From NCBI RefSeq assembly GCF_014699115.1, contig NZ_JACXAD010000004.1, positions 1 through 64,000 on the forward strand: DNA of 64,000 nt. The letters are read 5' to 3'. Positions 42,557 through 50,385 of the stretch are shown here, in pieces. The stretch comes from Hymenobacter montanus (lineage in GTDB: Bacteria > Bacteroidota > Bacteroidia > Cytophagales > Hymenobacteraceae). Made by a program: the position numbers and the translations under genes. The notes beneath the pieces are model-generated. The model worked only from the letters and a program-made list of their open reading frames with translations. It was not told the DNA's origin and did no database searches. Within the stretch, counting starts at the first letter, position 1. Every line of letters starts with the position of its first letter.

Positions 42557-44437
42557 ATGAAAACATCCTCCATTCTTCAGCTTGCGTCGTCCGCCTTTTT
42601 GGGCCGGCGCTTATTTATGGTTCTAACTGCAGGGCTGCTGCTTAACCTAGCCTTGAGCTTTAGGGCTGCCGCGCAGTTCACTGCTGCGGACCTAGCGACC
42701 GAACTCGTTCCCAATGGCTACATCCCAGGAGCGAACTTAGGCGCGTTGGGCTCAACCGTGAGCTTCACCTTCACCACTCGCGTTCTCTACGCTGGCACCT
42801 TCACCGTACCCGTGGTGCGGACCCTGAACCTGACGCCAGGCCTCACTAATGTGGTGGTGTCGGGTGCGGGCTCGTACAATGTTGGCACCGGGGCGGTGTC
42901 CCTGCCTGGCATTAGCATTGCCGCTGGTGGTAGCGACGTTGTTACGGTCAGCTTCACCATGCCGAACGGGACGGTCGTGGCCTCGGGTAACGTGAGTTCG
43001 CCGAACGTACTGCCTGTGAACGACCCTCAGGGCAACAATGCGTCAAGCGCCTCCATTGCTGCACGGCAGCCACAGAGTTTGCTCTGGAGCATGAGCGCCA
43101 CAGCCGGCACGTTCATACCAGACAATTCTACTGGCCAAGGCTTCCGTTGCCAACAGGTCGACTTATTGGTATCTCTCCAAAATGGAGGTTCTCTGCCGGC
43201 CATCAATGTGGTACCCACCCTTACAATACCCCCAGGCCTGAACATCTTGTCGATAACGCGGTACTTTGACAGGAACATCTCGTACAACCCCGCTACGGGG
43301 GTGGTGACGCTGCCCCCCATCGCCGTCTTACGCGGTACTGGCGAGATACCTGCTCCTGCCTACGAAGAGCAAATTGACGTCATAACCATCACTTTTACTA
43401 TACCCGAAAGCAGCAATACACTACCGCCAATCGTTGGCGGCGTAAGCTCGAGCACAGTCGATCCCAATCTGAGCGATAACAGTAGTACGATTACGATCCA
43501 GCCGGTGACCCCGACGGCGGATCTGCGCACGGCGCCCACGGGCCCGGCTTCGGTCATGGTGGGCCAGCCCGTGACCTACACGCATACGACCACGAACGCC
43601 GGCCCTAATCTGGCCTTCAACGTGCAGCGTACCCTGACGCTGACGCCGGCCCCGGCCGCGGGCACCGTCACGCTACCCACCGGGGCCACGTACAGCGCGG
43701 CCACCGGGGTGGTAACTTTTGCGCCCCTTGCTCAACTGAACGCCACTAACGTAGTGACCAGCACTATCAGCTTCCCTATGCCCAACGCGCCGGTGACGGT
43801 TACCAGTAACGTGGGCTCGTGCGTGCGGACCGATAATAACGTCCCCAACAACAGCGCCAGCATCACCACTCAGGTGTTGAGTCCTTTGCCGGTGGAGCTA
43901 CAGGATTTCGCGGCCGTGGCTGTGGCCCGCGACGCGGTGCTGAGCTGGACGACGGCCAGCGAGCTCGACAACGACCGGTTTGAGATTGAGCGCTCGTTCG
44001 ACGCCCACTCGTTCGAGCGGGTGGGCAGCGAGCGTGGGCAGGGCAGCAGCACTCGCCCCACCGACTACCGCTTCACCGATGCCGGGGCCGGTCGCCAGGG
44101 CTATCCGCTGGTCTACTACCGCCTGCGGCAGGTCGATGGCGACGGCCAGGCCAGTTGGAGCCCGGTGCGGGTCGTGAAATTTACTAGCCTGAGCAAGGCG
44201 ACCGTGGGGCTCTATCCCAACCCGGCGCCGGGTCGCACCACCCTCGACCTGACGGGCCTGCCAGCCGGGGCCTACCAGGTCCGCATCCTCGATCTGACGG
44301 GGCGGGAGGTGGGTATGTATGAGCTTGAGGGAGCCGGCAAGCATTCGCTCAGTGTCGAGGGCCTGCTGCCGGGCGCCTACGTGGTGCGCGTCGTCGGCCC
44401 AGCCGGGAACTTGGCCCTATCGCTGGTGCGCGACTAA
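42557..44437 (+). CDS. T9SS-secreted surface protein, DUF11 family (copy 2)
   Basis: The 626-residue protein has a signal peptide (ending near residue 40, AAAQF). Three DUF11-like beta domains follow (about 45-170, 175-315 and 320-430; the third opens with ADLRTAPTGPASVMVGQPVTY). Then come the LPVELQDFAAV module (about 440-525) and a T9SS type A sorting domain ending ALSLVRD. It is a longer paralogue of the gene just upstream: the middle is diverged, while the last ~180 residues are almost the same. T9SS export and surface location are inferred. It converges on the HMG-CoA reductase gene, and the two share a bidirectional terminator. Confidence 0.85.
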   Translation: MKTSSILQLASSAFLGRRLFMVLTAGLLLNLALSFRAAAQFTAADLATELVPNGYIPGANLGALGSTVSFTFTTRVLYAGTFTVPVVRTLNLTPGLTNVVVSGAGSYNVGTGAVSLPGISIAAGGSDVVTVSFTMPNGTVVASGNVSSPNVLPVNDPQGNNASSASIAARQPQSLLWSMSATAGTFIPDNSTGQGFRCQQVDLLVSLQNGGSLPAINVVPTLTIPPGLNILSITRYFDRNISYNPATGVVTLPPIAVLRGTGEIPAPAYEEQIDVITITFTIPESSNTLPPIVGGVSSSTVDPNLSDNSSTITIQPVTPTADLRTAPTGPASVMVGQPVTYTHTTTNAGPNLAFNVQRTLTLTPAPAAGTVTLPTGATYSAATGVVTFAPLAQLNATNVVTSTISFPMPNAPVTVTSNVGSCVRTDNNVPNNSASITTQVLSPLPVELQDFAAVAVARDAVLSWTTASELDNDRFEIERSFDAHSFERVGSERGQGSSTRPTDYRFTDAGAGRQGYPLVYYRLRQVDGDGQASWSPVRVVKFTSLSKATVGLYPNPAPGRTTLDLTGLPAGAYQVRILDLTGREVGMYELEGAGKHSLSVEGLLPGAYVVRVVGPAGNLALSLVRD

Positions 44438-44472
44438 ACTGCGCCCATCTATTTCATTAAAAAGCCCCTGGA
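43939..44472 (+). repeat. 3'-end repeat, copy 2 (pre-CTD module, sorting domain and terminator)
   Basis: This is the near-identical partner of 41647-42180. The identity includes the post-stop sequence ACTGCGCCCATCTATTTCAT, so it reaches beyond the coding region into the terminator. That fits recent duplication or gene conversion better than selection on the protein. Confidence 0.9.
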
Positions 44473-44492
44473 AGCATTTCCAGGGGCTTTTT
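44461..44492. terminator. bidirectional terminator between convergent genes
   Basis: A 13-bp stem (AAAGCCCCTGGAA / TTCCAGGGGCTTT) with a 4-nt loop has T residues on one side and A residues on the other. It can serve the plus-strand surface gene and the minus-strand HMG-CoA reductase gene, whose stop codon lies 2 bp away. Confidence 0.88.
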
Positions 44493-44494
44493 AA

Positions 44495-46057
44495 TTAGCG
44501 GTTGCGGCCGTATTGCTCGTGGCTGCTCACCCAATCGGAGCTGCTGATGGCCGCGCCCAGGCTCAATTCGCCGGCCAGCACTACGCCAGCCACGATTTCG
44601 GCAAACTTGCGCACCGTGCCCCGGCCCACGCAACCCAGCATCTGCAGGCACTCGTTTTGAGTGGCCAGCCCGGTACCGCCGCCGTGGGTAGCCACGATGA
44701 GCGATGGAATGGTAATGCTGATGTAGAGGTCGCCTTCCTTGGTTACTTCCGAATACAGAATGCCGGCGCTGGATTCGCTCACGTTGGCTACATCCTGGCC
44801 AGTAGCGATAAACAAGGCCGTGATGCCGTTGGCAGAGTGAGCACCATTGTTGTTAGCCCCCGAAATGAAAGCCCCTACGTTGCTCACCTGCCCGTGGTAG
44901 GCCAATTGCTCGGGGGTGACGCGCATGCGCTGCTGCAGGATGTCGCGCTTAATCACGGCCTCGGCCACCACGCGCTTGCCCCGGGTGCGCATCACGTTGA
45001 TTTGCGACGCCTTTTTGTCGGTCGCGAAGTTCGACTCGAGGTAGAAGTGCTCGATTGGGTGGTCTTTGTACTGCTCCAGGATCCAGGAGCAGGCCGCAAA
45101 GGTGGCGCGGCCCACCATATTCTGCCCGGCGGCGTCGCCCGTGCTGAAGTTAAAGCGCAGGTACGCAAACTTGTTGCTCAGGTACGTGTCGATGTACTGG
45201 AGCTTGGCCACGCTCGAGGTGCTTTCGGCCTGGGGGCGAATCTGGTCGAGGTGGTCTTCTACCCATTTGCCAAAGTCGCGGGCCCCACGGGCATCGCTGA
45301 ACACGAACACCGGCGCCCGCTGCATGGCGTCGCCGATGACGGTGCACTTCACGCCCCCGCACAAATTCAGGAGTTGCATGCCGCGGTTGTAGCTCGCCAC
45401 CAGCGTACCCTCGGTGGTAGCCATCGGAATCAGGAAGTCGCCCTGCGCATGCTCGCCGTGCACGGTGAGGGGGCCGGCCAAGCCTACCGGTATTTGGGCC
45501 ACGCCCATGAAATGCTCGCAGTTGCCTTGCAACTGGTGGGCGTCGAAGGAATAATGCTTCAGATGAGAAAATTCTTTACCAGAAAACTGCTCCGCGAAGC
45601 GCTGCCGGGCCGCAATGGCCGCCTCGGAGTAGTCATCATCTCCCGAACGGGGAATCCGGGGCTTATGATTGACTGCACTTACAATGGCGTCTTCCACTTC
45701 CACGTGCAAGTCGCCGAACGCATCGGTCGAAAACCACACCTGCACCGAATGAATGCCCTCGGCCAGCACCGGGGTGTCGAGCAGAAACAGCAGTGACCGC
45801 CCTACCGGCAGCTCAATGGCCTGCGCACCGTCGTTTATCGCGGTAGCGGCCCGCCGCTCGCCGTTGCCCAAGTCAATCTGCACTTGCTCGGCCGGAATTA
45901 CGACGTCTCCAATCTGCACCTGCTTGAAGCCGGTAAGGCGCACGGTATCCAGCCGGTTCTTGATGCTGAAAGCTACGCCCCCATTCTGGGGCAAATTGTG
46001 GAGGCTGCCGCGGGTGTAGAGCAGCTTTAAAAGCATGGGGCTGGGGGTGAAGACCAT
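44495..46057 (-). CDS. hydroxymethylglutaryl-CoA reductase, class I-like, with N-terminal extension
   Basis: The C-terminal ~370 residues are an HMG-CoA reductase that makes mevalonate from HMG-CoA. Visible motifs are NCEHFMGVAQIPVGLAGPL (179-197), catalytic Glu216 in TTEGTLVASYNRG, the cofactor and active-site GDAAGQNM, the Lys of TDKKASQIN, and a C-terminal catalytic His513 in SSHEQYGRN. The motifs are those of the class I (biosynthetic) enzymes, not the degradative class II type. The first ~125 residues form a predicted beta-rich domain (VRLTGFKQVQIGDVVIPAEQV and following strands) that I do not recognise as part of the standard enzyme. Two start codons are possible (46057 and 46036). It would feed isoprenoid synthesis by the mevalonate route. 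No other pathway gene is in the window. Confidence 0.88.
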   Translation of the reverse strand: MVFTPSPMLLKLLYTRGSLHNLPQNGGVAFSIKNRLDTVRLTGFKQVQIGDVVIPAEQVQIDLGNGERRAATAINDGAQAIELPVGRSLLFLLDTPVLAEGIHSVQVWFSTDAFGDLHVEVEDAIVSAVNHKPRIPRSGDDDYSEAAIAARQRFAEQFSGKEFSHLKHYSFDAHQLQGNCEHFMGVAQIPVGLAGPLTVHGEHAQGDFLIPMATTEGTLVASYNRGMQLLNLCGGVKCTVIGDAMQRAPVFVFSDARGARDFGKWVEDHLDQIRPQAESTSSVAKLQYIDTYLSNKFAYLRFNFSTGDAAGQNMVGRATFAACSWILEQYKDHPIEHFYLESNFATDKKASQINVMRTRGKRVVAEAVIKRDILQQRMRVTPEQLAYHGQVSNVGAFISGANNNGAHSANGITALFIATGQDVANVSESSAGILYSEVTKEGDLYISITIPSLIVATHGGGTGLATQNECLQMLGCVGRGTVRKFAEIVAGVVLAGELSLGAAISSSDWVSSHEQYGRNR

Positions 46058-46507
46058 TTTAGGGCGTGACAGGGTGAAGTGAGAACAAGATTGCTAGTAG
46101 CGCAGGGGTGAAGGTGGGAAAATTTGCGGAGAATGCCAATGAAGAGTAAGCAATAGGGCAACTATTACGGCTGCCGGCGCGCATCCCTCGGCAGCTGAGC
46201 GGGAGGCAACTCTGGCTTGCTTCCATGAGCAGGAACTCTTTCCTGCTGAGCTGGTAAGGCGGTGGTAAGCCGTCAGCTCCCAAATGGGAGGGATCTGGCC
46301 GGCCCATAAGGTAGAAATCTGAAAATTTTTTTAAAGTAATTAGGAGGCTCGCGCGTCTGTGACGAACAACCAAAGCCCCGAATTCATCATTTATTCATTC
46401 CCGTAATGCGTATTTGCTGCATTAAAACTTCCGTGCTTCGGCTCAATTAATGGGTGCCTAGGTTGCTTGGCCCGTTACTTGATGGGTGTGGGCGATACTT
46501 GACCTAT
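46058..46507. other. divergent intergenic region
   Basis: About 450 bp between HMG-CoA reductase and the PhyH gene with no supportable coding sequence. A short minus-strand frame over 46059-46373 has no recognisable homology and no good start context. An A/T-rich stretch around 46318-46345 may hold the reductase promoter; no exact TAnnTTTG was found on that strand. Confidence 0.4.
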
Positions 46508-46515
46508 TACCTTTG
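46508..46515 (+). promoter_or_regulatory. candidate -7 element of the PhyH gene
   Basis: TACCTTTG is an exact TAnnTTTG match 41 bp upstream of the ATG at 46556. No TTG lies at the usual spacing. It supports the start at 46556 because a further in-frame codon at 46454 would lie upstream of this promoter. Confidence 0.5.
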
Positions 46516-46555
46516 TGTATCGTCGGGTATTCCCAACGGTTGCCTCTTTTCTGCT

Positions 46556-47371
46556 ATGGCTTTAACTTCCGATTATCCCCGCTTCACCCTCGGCAGCACG
46601 CTCACTGCCGAACAACGGGCCTTTTTTTCAAAGTACGGCTTTCTTCACTTCCGTCCTTTTGCCTCGCCAGAGTACGTTCAACAGCTGCTGGAGGCAACCC
46701 AGCAGGTGCAAGCCAAATGGCTGGCCGAAGGAGTAGAGAAAGTAAACGGCGTGCCCATTAAGTATGGGCAGGACGTCGACGGCTCGCGCATCGTGCAACG
46801 ATTTGCCTTTGCCTCACAGCACAGCCCTGTCTTACACGAACTGCTACAAGATGACCGGTTTAAAGCCTTGTTCCCCCTGCTTGAAGCCGAGGGTGGCCGG
46901 GTCGGCGAAAACGAAAAGGACGGCTTGGTGGTGAATCACTACGTGAACGTAGAGGGCTCCGAGTTCTCGCAAATGGGCTGGCACACCGATTCCTTGCGCG
47001 ACGTATTCTACGGCAAGCGCATTGGCCCCATGCTGAACGTGGGCCTGCACCTCGACGGTACCAAGGCCACCAACGGCGGCCTGCGCGTGATCCCCGGGAC
47101 CCACCGGCAGGGCCTGCACAAGATGTTGTTTCGCAAGAAGTACTACAAAGACGTCTTCTACGACCCTAACGAGGTAGCCATCGAAACCGAACCCGGCGAC
47201 CTGACCGTGCACGACGGCCGCATGTGGCACCGTGTGGCGCAGTCGCCCCTCGTCGGTGAAGCCAGCCGCCGCCGCGTCATGTACGTACCCATCATTGCGG
47301 GTAAATACCAGCCCAAGAGTAAAGACAGCCCTACACCTTTTTACTTGCGGTTTCTGCACCTAGTCAAGTAG
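46556..47371 (+). CDS. phytanoyl-CoA dioxygenase (PhyH) family protein
   Basis: The 271-residue protein is a 2-oxoglutarate/Fe(II) dioxygenase of the PhyH family. The facial triad is visible: His143 and Asp145 in GWHTDSLRD and His225 in MWHRVAQS. The 2-oxoglutarate-binding Arg is probably in SRRRVMYVPI. Before the distal His come the usual GGLRVIPGTHRQG and EPGDLTVHDG strands. These enzymes hydroxylate small molecules, lipids or secondary metabolites; the substrate cannot be read from sequence. It is followed after 12 bp by a perfect hairpin and then an SDR gene on the same strand, so the two may be partly co-transcribed. Confidence 0.85.
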   Translation: MALTSDYPRFTLGSTLTAEQRAFFSKYGFLHFRPFASPEYVQQLLEATQQVQAKWLAEGVEKVNGVPIKYGQDVDGSRIVQRFAFASQHSPVLHELLQDDRFKALFPLLEAEGGRVGENEKDGLVVNHYVNVEGSEFSQMGWHTDSLRDVFYGKRIGPMLNVGLHLDGTKATNGGLRVIPGTHRQGLHKMLFRKKYYKDVFYDPNEVAIETEPGDLTVHDGRMWHRVAQSPLVGEASRRRVMYVPIIAGKYQPKSKDSPTPFYLRFLHLVK

Positions 47372-47383
47372 TGTGCTGATCGA

Positions 47384-47427
47384 ACAAGGCGCCCACGTGC
47401 TGAGTGAAGAGCACGTGGGCGCCTTGT
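47384..47427 (+). terminator. strong hairpin between the PhyH and SDR genes
   Basis: An 18-bp perfect stem (ACAAGGCGCCCACGTGCT / AGCACGTGGGCGCCTTGT) encloses an 8-nt loop, 12 bp after the PhyH stop. No T tract follows, so it may be a terminator of reduced strength, an mRNA-stabilising stem or an attenuator before the SDR gene. Confidence 0.6.
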
Positions 47428-47465
47428 GGTTAGCGCATCAGCACCTTATTCAAACATCATCCTTA

Positions 47466-48248
47466 ATGTACGCCCTCGTTACCGGCGCCTCACGCGGCAT
47501 TGGCCGGGCCATTGCCCTGGTGTTGGCCCAGCGCGGCTATGATTTGCTTTTGGTTGCCCGCTCCGAGCAGCAACTGACGGACTTAGCCCAGGAAATTGGG
47601 CAGCGATACCAGCACCAGGCCCGGGTGCTAACCCTGGATTTGGCGGCCCCCGGTGCTGCCGAAGCAGTGGCGGCGTGGGCCCGGCAGCAAACCGACGAGC
47701 TGGCCGTGCTGGTGAATAATGCCGGTTATGGCCTCTGGGGGCGCTTTGAGCAGCTTGGGCTGACCGAGCAGCAAAATATGCTGCAGCTGAACATGCACCT
47801 GCCGGTGGCCCTGACTCACGCCTTGCTGCCCGCCCTGCACAAAGTGCCGAAGGGCTACGTGCTCAATGTAGCGAGCACCGCCGCTTACCAGGCCGTGCCA
47901 TCGTTGTCGCTATACGCGGCCAGTAAGGCTTTCTTGCTGAGCTTCAGCCGGGGGTTGCGCTACGAACTGAAGACGACCAACGTCTCCGTGACGTGCTTAT
48001 GCCCCGGTGCCACTACTACCAGCTTCGCCGATCGGGCTGGCATGGGAGCCGAGCTGCAGGCCACGGCCAACAAAGTATCCATGACCGCCGAAGCGGTGGC
48101 CGAAGCGGCGGTAGCCGGCCTGCTGGCCGGCGAAGCTGAGGTGGTACCCGGGGTGCTCAATAAGATGTCGGCCGGTCTCACCAGCTTCGTGCCCAAAGGC
48201 TTAGTGGAGAAAATCGCGGCGGGAATCTACGAGAAGTACCTGGAATAG
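47466..48248 (+). CDS. short-chain dehydrogenase/reductase
   Basis: The 260-residue classical SDR has the cofactor motif TGASRGIG (6-13) with Arg in LVARSEQQL favouring NADP, NNAG at 84-87, and the catalytic Ser137, Tyr150 and Lys154 (LYAASKAF). The later CPGATTTSFADRAG and LLAGEAEVVPG stretches resemble the DltE/YqjQ-like SDR subgroup, whose substrates are unknown. The start at 47466 gives the family's usual N-terminus directly before the Rossmann fold; a frame open further upstream runs through a hairpin and is not real. Confidence 0.88.
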   Translation: MYALVTGASRGIGRAIALVLAQRGYDLLLVARSEQQLTDLAQEIGQRYQHQARVLTLDLAAPGAAEAVAAWARQQTDELAVLVNNAGYGLWGRFEQLGLTEQQNMLQLNMHLPVALTHALLPALHKVPKGYVLNVASTAAYQAVPSLSLYAASKAFLLSFSRGLRYELKTTNVSVTCLCPGATTTSFADRAGMGAELQATANKVSMTAEAVAEAAVAGLLAGEAEVVPGVLNKMSAGLTSFVPKGLVEKIAAGIYEKYLE

Positions 48249-48450
48249 GTAATCGTCGGCTCCTGGAAAAGCTCACGACGTTCCGCGTCGTTCGGTGTCA
48301 TTGCGCCATCCGTCAACTGGTCTGCTAGGATGATCAGCTGATGAGTAAAGTATTGGGAATGCTTGATTCTAAGCTAATAGAATTTTAAATTTTCTGGTTG
48401 GCGCTCAGAGAAGGAGAGCAGCTTCACTTTGCTGGCTGCGACGAGCGGGC

Positions 48451-49152
48451 TTACTCGCCTGACTCCCTTACTGGCTTGGTAACCTGTCCCGCAATCCAGT
48501 AAGCCAACCACGCAAAAAATGGGGCCGCCAGTACATCGTAGGAATAATGCACCCGCTGCACCAAGACCAGTGTGCCGACGGCAGCCGTCATCAGAGCCAG
48601 GCCCCATCGCCACCAGGGCCCGCGCACTACCAGCGCCAGTAGCGTCATGGTGGCAGTGTGCCCCGAAAAAAATAAATCACGAACTATGGGTTGGGTGGTT
48701 ACGCCAAAGAGGTGGTCCATCATCGGGTCGTGCAAAACAACCAGCTCGGTGGGAGGATCCAGGGGCACCAGCCACAGCGTGAGCATGCGTAATACTTGCA
48801 AAAAGAAATACGCCCATAAGCCTCGCAGCAGCAATTGCGGCCGGGGAAGCAAAAAAGCGATGGTAGCAACGGAACTACCATAAATCAGGGCAAACGTGGG
48901 GGACGATACATCACGTATCGGCAGCAGGGCCAGCAGCGGGTCGGCGAGCTGTTGGCCCGGGCGCGACTGAATGAACTGGTAGAAGTGCGGTACTACCAGC
49001 ACCAAAACCAGCACGAAAGCCATGACTAACCCCAGACGAAGCCGAAAATTCAACTGGGCCCACGCTTCCACCCAGCTCTGGGACTCTAAGCCAACTGCCT
49101 GCGGTTCGATAATGGGTCGGGGGTGGGAAGGGGGGGATGAAAAAGTAGCCAC
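48451..49152 (-). CDS. PAP2 / sphingomyelin-synthase-like membrane protein
   Basis: The 233-residue protein has about six membrane segments and the C-terminal motifs of the PAP2_C (sphingomyelin synthase-like) group: FFSGHTATMTLLAL with His165, and VHYSYDVLAAPFF with His202 and Asp206. These three residues form the phosphohydrolase or head-group transferase centre. The family cleaves or transfers phosphorylated head groups of membrane lipids. Bacteroidota often make sphingolipids, so a role in lipid head-group turnover is possible but inferred. The gene is monocistronic. Confidence 0.8.
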   Translation of the reverse strand: MATFSSPPSHPRPIIEPQAVGLESQSWVEAWAQLNFRLRLGLVMAFVLVLVLVVPHFYQFIQSRPGQQLADPLLALLPIRDVSSPTFALIYGSSVATIAFLLPRPQLLLRGLWAYFFLQVLRMLTLWLVPLDPPTELVVLHDPMMDHLFGVTTQPIVRDLFFSGHTATMTLLALVVRGPWWRWGLALMTAAVGTLVLVQRVHYSYDVLAAPFFAWLAYWIAGQVTKPVRESGE

Positions 49153-49200
49153 AAAGGCGGAACGCTTAAGCCATTATTAAAAAAGCAGTAATCCAGCGCC

Positions 49201-49208
49201 CAAAAATA
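49201..49208 (-). promoter_or_regulatory. candidate -7 element of the PAP2-like gene
   Basis: The minus strand reads TATTTTTG, an exact TAnnTTTG match 49 bp before the ATG. The setting is AT-rich and no TTG lies at -33, so chance is possible. The rest of the gap to 49442 shows no gene. Confidence 0.3.
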
Positions 49209-49442
49209 CGTCACATACTGAACACTAACCCGCTAATTGTTGACATTGCCGTAACATTGCTGGCTGGCCGAACGGCACCGCGCTACGCTCCCTCTCCAAA
49301 GACGGCATGCCGGCGTTCGCGACTACTTGCCAAACCTACTTCCGGGCCCTGTCCAAATTACGGCCTAGCGTGGTGCGGACTAGCCCGCCCGCTTCGGAGT
49401 ATCCTGTGTTATCGTGTTCGTAGTCACCGACCTTTCTTAGCG

Positions 49443-50297
49443 TCAGCGTTGCACGAGTAGATGTTTCGTGGTGATATACCCTTTGCCATCCGCTGTCAGC
49501 TTTACTAAGTAGTTTCCTGGCGGTAACTGAGTGAGTGGAAGAACCACGGAGGAGGTTTGTACTTGTTGAGTCTGTACTAATTGGCCATCCGGAGAAAATA
49601 GTTGGGCGGTCCACCGGCCCGTCGTCGCAAAAGAAAGGGTGACCTGGTCCGTTGCGGGGTTTGGGTACATGCTGAGCGGTCCAGTTGAAGCCGACGTTTC
49701 GGAAATCGTTACGTGGCGGCTCGGCTGCTGCACGGGGGATACTACCTCGGGATGAGTTATGGAATAACGAGGTAAGCTATCTAAGACAGTGCGAAAAAAG
49801 GGGTGTAGTGATTTTAGGTCAAAGCGTAACAACTGGCTGCCGCGTTCCAGATCGCGCGATTGAATCAGGTCCCCATAATGGCCTCTCTTGGTGGCGTTGT
49901 CCAGATAGATCATTTGCTGCCAATTAGTGTTTAGCCCTTGCACAAAGCGCTTGCGGATACGCACAGCATGGACCGCGTAGCTTGAATCACTAGCCGATTC
50001 AATGAAGTAAAAAAGTCGGTGATGTCGAACGACCCGGGCCAGCAACAGCGTATCGCCAGTTTCGGCCGCTGCCAGCAGATTTAACTGCGTATGAGGATCG
50101 AAATGCACCCAGACGTGTTGCGTATCCCGTTCCGAAGTGAGCGTGAGTTGCGAACCGAGAATCTGTTGCAAATTTTCTGCCTTGCCGTTAGGAGGGGAGC
50201 TGAAGGCGATGGGAGGCCTTAGCCCATCGCAGCTTAGCTCATCGCAGCTACTGCAAATCACGGCTAGCATAAGTAGGCAAATGATGGAGCGAAACAT
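49443..50297 (-). CDS. lipoprotein-like protein with T9SS C-terminal sorting domain
   Basis: The 284-residue protein starts MFRSIICLLMLAVICSSC, a short signal with a possible lipobox (CSSC, Cys18), and ends in a T9SS type A sorting domain (MYPNPATDQVTLSFATTG ... NYLVKLTADGKGYITTKHLL). The middle (about 30-195) has no motif I recognise. A lipoprotein signal together with a T9SS signal is unusual, because T9SS cargo normally has a plain Sec signal peptide; here the -3 residue of the lipobox is Cys, so it may in fact be a plain signal. The start is chosen at the ATG before the hydrophobic segment; a frame open 51 bp further upstream adds a non-signal stretch. The 3' end of a degenerate IS element lies 89 bp upstream. 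Confidence 0.7.
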   Translation of the reverse strand: MFRSIICLLMLAVICSSCDELSCDGLRPPIAFSSPPNGKAENLQQILGSQLTLTSERDTQHVWVHFDPHTQLNLLAAAETGDTLLLARVVRHHRLFYFIESASDSSYAVHAVRIRKRFVQGLNTNWQQMIYLDNATKRGHYGDLIQSRDLERGSQLLRFDLKSLHPFFRTVLDSLPRYSITHPEVVSPVQQPSRHVTISETSASTGPLSMYPNPATDQVTLSFATTGRWTAQLFSPDGQLVQTQQVQTSSVVLPLTQLPPGNYLVKLTADGKGYITTKHLLVQR

Positions 50298-50385
50298 GAA
50301 ATAAAGAGCAGGGTGTACGTAAAACCTGTCATTTATCCCTGACCACAATAAAGGTCACCTGCTAAGTTGCTTTTCAGGGGCTTCT

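Noticed and set aside
44513-45796. Plus-strand open frame of 427 codons opposite HMG-CoA reductase
   Set aside because: Antisense shadow of a gene with all catalytic motifs; composition is rich in His, Ala and Gly with no domain.
46454-46555. 34-residue N-terminal extension of the PhyH protein
   Set aside because: It lies upstream of the TACCTTTG element and is not conserved family sequence.
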